DNA of 25,456 nucleotides from Pseudomonadota bacterium (GTDB taxonomy: Bacteria > Pseudomonadota > Alphaproteobacteria > Rhizobiales > Beijerinckiaceae): positions 1-25,456 of the forward strand of contig JAEWKH010000085.1 in assembly GCA_023386155.1 (NCBI GenBank), written 5' to 3'. This document shows positions 23,936 to 25,456 of this stretch, piece by piece. Numbering within the stretch: position 1 is the stretch's first letter; every line of letters begins with the position of its first letter. The position numbers and the translations under genes were made by a program. Below the pieces are notes generated by a model. It saw only the letters and a list, made by a program, of their open reading frames with translations. It had not been told where the DNA came from and did not search any database.

Positions 23936-24942
23936 CCTTGCAGAGAATGGCCTGGATCGGCTGCGGAACGCACGCCAACGAAATGCTGCTGCCGCAGCTC
24001 ATGCGACACGATGTAACCCTTGCTGTGCTCTGCGACACGGATGCGGACAGGCTCGCGCGGACAGCCGCCCGCTTCGGCGTCCCGCCTGAGAGGACGACCC
24101 GCGACTGGCGTGAAGTCCTGAACCGGAACGACATCGACGCCCTCGGATTGGCCATAGGCCCGCAGGGCCATTTCGACATCGGGCTCGCCGCTATCGAAAG
24201 GCGCCTTCCAGTCTTCATGGAGAAGCCGCCCGCTCCGACCGCGCTTCAGGCGCACCAACTCGCCGAAGCGTCAATGCGCCAAGGCGTGCCGGTGGTTGTC
24301 GGCTTCATGAAACGCTATTCGACGGCGAACCGGATTGCATCGAACATCGTGCTGTCTCCCGAGTTCGGAGAACGGGCTAGCTTCCTCGGGCAGTACATGA
24401 CGGCGCCTACCTACTTCACCAAGGATCCGGACTACAGTGGATTCTACCTGCATCACTGCGTCCATTACTTCGACCTCGTCCCTCACCTGATGGGCGAGGT
24501 CGAAACGATCTCCGCCCGACGCCACGAGCTCGCGCCTGGCAAGCTCCTCCTCCACGTCGATTTCCGCTTCACCGGCGGCGCCCTGGGAACCCTCGTCGTG
24601 GGCACGCATCAGTCCCGCGGCACGCCCATGGAATGGTGGCAAGTCATGGGCGATCACCGTCGGGTGGAGGTCAGGAACGTTCACGAGGTCCGCTATTACC
24701 GCGCTCCGCCCTTCAAGGTCTCCGACCGCAACGCGACACTGGCGGACGGCGTCGACACCCTGGTCTGGGAGCCGAACATGACCGCAGCGGCTAACGAAGA
24801 TCACAAGGGTTACCACGCCCTGCTGGGCGAGTTCGTGCGTGCTCACCGCGAGCCGGTCGATGCTCCGACGATTGCCGACGGAGCCCGTGCCATGCGGCTG
24901 CTCGAGCAGGCTATCGGCGGAACGGCCACAGAGGTTCGCTGA
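23932..24942 (+). CDS. Gfo/Idh/MocA-family NAD(P)-dependent oxidoreductase
   Basis: 336 residues from the ATG at 23932, overlapping the epimerase stop by 4 bases with GGGGAG upstream. The Rossmann fold opens with MAWIGCGTHANEMLLP; MEKPPA (96-101) holds the conserved Lys of the EKP motif, and the C-terminal alpha/beta domain has GFMKRYS (124-130) and HHCVHYFDLVPHLMG (174-188), which supplies the catalytic His/Asp region. The family oxidises or reduces sugars, inositols and their derivatives. As the last gene it probably pairs with the epimerase: oxidation to a keto form and epimerisation are often coupled in such operons. Specific substrate unknown. Confidence 0.94.
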   Translation: MTLQRMAWIGCGTHANEMLLPQLMRHDVTLAVLCDTDADRLARTAARFGVPPERTTRDWREVLNRNDIDALGLAIGPQGHFDIGLAAIERRLPVFMEKPPAPTALQAHQLAEASMRQGVPVVVGFMKRYSTANRIASNIVLSPEFGERASFLGQYMTAPTYFTKDPDYSGFYLHHCVHYFDLVPHLMGEVETISARRHELAPGKLLLHVDFRFTGGALGTLVVGTHQSRGTPMEWWQVMGDHRRVEVRNVHEVRYYRAPPFKVSDRNATLADGVDTLVWEPNMTAAANEDHKGYHALLGEFVRAHREPVDAPTIADGARAMRLLEQAIGGTATEVR

Positions 24943-25037
24943 ATCGACGCCACGTGCCGGGGCCGTTTCGGCGATGGCCCCCAGGGGCCGTGCTCAACAT
25001 TTCGCTCTTCATGGATGAGGCATCGGGTCCGCTGCCT

Positions 25038-25131
25038 TAGAGCTGTTTCCACTTGCGTGGAATCATCTCTCTTCTTTGGGCTGCCGCATTTTTGACGGCG
25101 AACCGGATCCACTTCGCAGAAAAATGCTCTA
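25038..25131. repeat. Interspersed palindromic repeat, relative of the 15.1 kb cluster
   Basis: Ends TAGAGC (25038) and GCTCTA (ending 25131) bound the element. Inside, TTTCCACTTGCGTGG resembles 15219-15236, and GCATTTTT (25086-25093) pairs with AAAAATGC (25120-25127) around the shared core ACCGGATCCACTT. This is the same family as 15101-15326. Confidence 0.65.
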
Positions 25132-25204
25132 TGTCCCGGGCAAGATCAGGGTTCTGATCGATATGCTTGTCGAGCGCTTCGGAGGTTCGCCTGACTGGGA
25201 CCCC
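25130..25204 (+). pseudogene. Relic of a LysR-type regulator C-terminus
   Basis: The frame reads VPGKIRVLIDMLVERFGG, then SPDWDP. This is the usual closing helix of LysR-type regulators (pattern V-R-x-F-I-D-F-L-V-E-R-F-G). Nothing upstream continues the protein: the sequence switches directly into the repeat element. It is too short to be functional and looks like the remaining end of a deleted gene. Confidence 0.55.
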
Positions 25205-25339
25205 GTGCCTGGCGGGAGCTTGGGGGCGGGGAAACGGCGAGCGCGCCACCGGAGCCTGACCGTCATTACCGTGCGCCTGAGTTGGGCATAATCCAGAACG
25301 CGCGTATGAGACGTCGGCGGGACAAGAGCCAGGCCGGCC

Positions 25340-25374
25340 AAAAGCCCCCGGAGCGGGGTGCTCCTGAGGGCTTT
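25340..25374 (-). terminator. Rho-independent terminator of the initiator tRNA
   Basis: Two stacked stems, AAAGCCC/GGGCTTT (25341-25347 with 25368-25374) and GGAGC/GCTCC (25350-25354 with 25360-25364). On the minus strand the structure ends in a short T run. It begins five bases past the tRNA 3' end. Confidence 0.75.
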
Positions 25375-25378
25375 GGAT

Positions 25379-25455
<77 letters not shown>

Positions 25456-25456
25456 C

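Larger units (their letters stand above)
24943..25339. other. Gene-poor region between the sugar operon and tRNA
   Basis: About 400 bases. It starts with a GGCCC/GGGCC hairpin (24976-24989) that may end the sugar operon but has no T run. Then comes an interspersed repeat (25038-25131), a LysR-type gene relic (25130-25204) and an apparently non-coding GC-rich stretch. No intact gene is supported. Confidence 0.5.

Noticed and set aside
1178..24160. Single TAGGCC hexamers inside coding sequence (e.g. near 1178, 12334 and 24155)
   Set aside because: They are unpaired and expected by chance; only the paired or palindromic intergenic forms are reported.
24976..24989. Terminator after the sugar operon
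   Set aside because: The GGCCC/GGGCC hairpin is short and has no T run, so it is mentioned only in the description of the region.

Overview
The window looks like chromosome of an alphaproteobacterium of the Hyphomicrobiales (Rhizobiales), perhaps near Microvirga or Methylobacteriaceae. This is inference from high GC, rhizobial-type exopolysaccharide (EPS) genes, an initiator tRNA with an A:U pair where most bacteria have the third G:C of the anticodon stem, and interspersed palindromic repeats. No marker gene fixes the genus.

Left edge (1-1659): the C-terminal part of single-stranded DNA-binding protein with a clear terminator, then a convergent gene for a protein with two HARP-like segments, then a 0.4 kb regulatory gap.

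Main block (1660-18139): a polysaccharide locus bracketed by two paralogous LuxR-type response regulators. The first regulator keeps the phospho-acceptor Asp59; the second has Gly there. Between them, eight minus-strand genes (13163 down to 2430) appear to form one operon: an ExoY-like initiating sugar phosphotransferase, a GT4 glycosyltransferase, an O-antigen ligase/Wzy-type polymerase, a Wzx-type flippase, a GT2 glycosyltransferase, a Wzz/GumC co-polymerase, a WecG/TagA/CpsF glycosyltransferase and a secreted GH74-like double beta-propeller. Divergent from the ExoY-like gene is a small two-helix membrane protein resembling ExoX, the EPS repressor. Next come an RTX calcium-binding protein and, convergent to it, a GH16 endoglucanase with the same C-terminal RTX/secretion module. 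Together these suggest a Wzx/Wzy-dependent EPS that is built, exported and then trimmed by glycan hydrolases. No outer-membrane export protein, tyrosine kinase or type I secretion transporter is in the window. Palindromes built on TAGGCC/GGCCTA recur in the intergenic DNA of the locus.

Right block (18439-24942): a compact catabolic operon with a GntR/FCD regulator, an HSL-type esterase, a Tat-exported sugar-binding protein, two CUT1 permeases, a 3-epimerase-like TIM barrel and a Gfo/Idh/MocA oxidoreductase. Five of its six junctions overlap, most by 4 nt. The transporter has no ATPase gene here. The operon probably imports and oxidises an unusual, possibly acylated, sugar.

Right edge (24943-25456): a repeat element abutting a relic of a LysR-regulator C-terminus, a terminator, and an initiator tRNA-Met on the minus strand.
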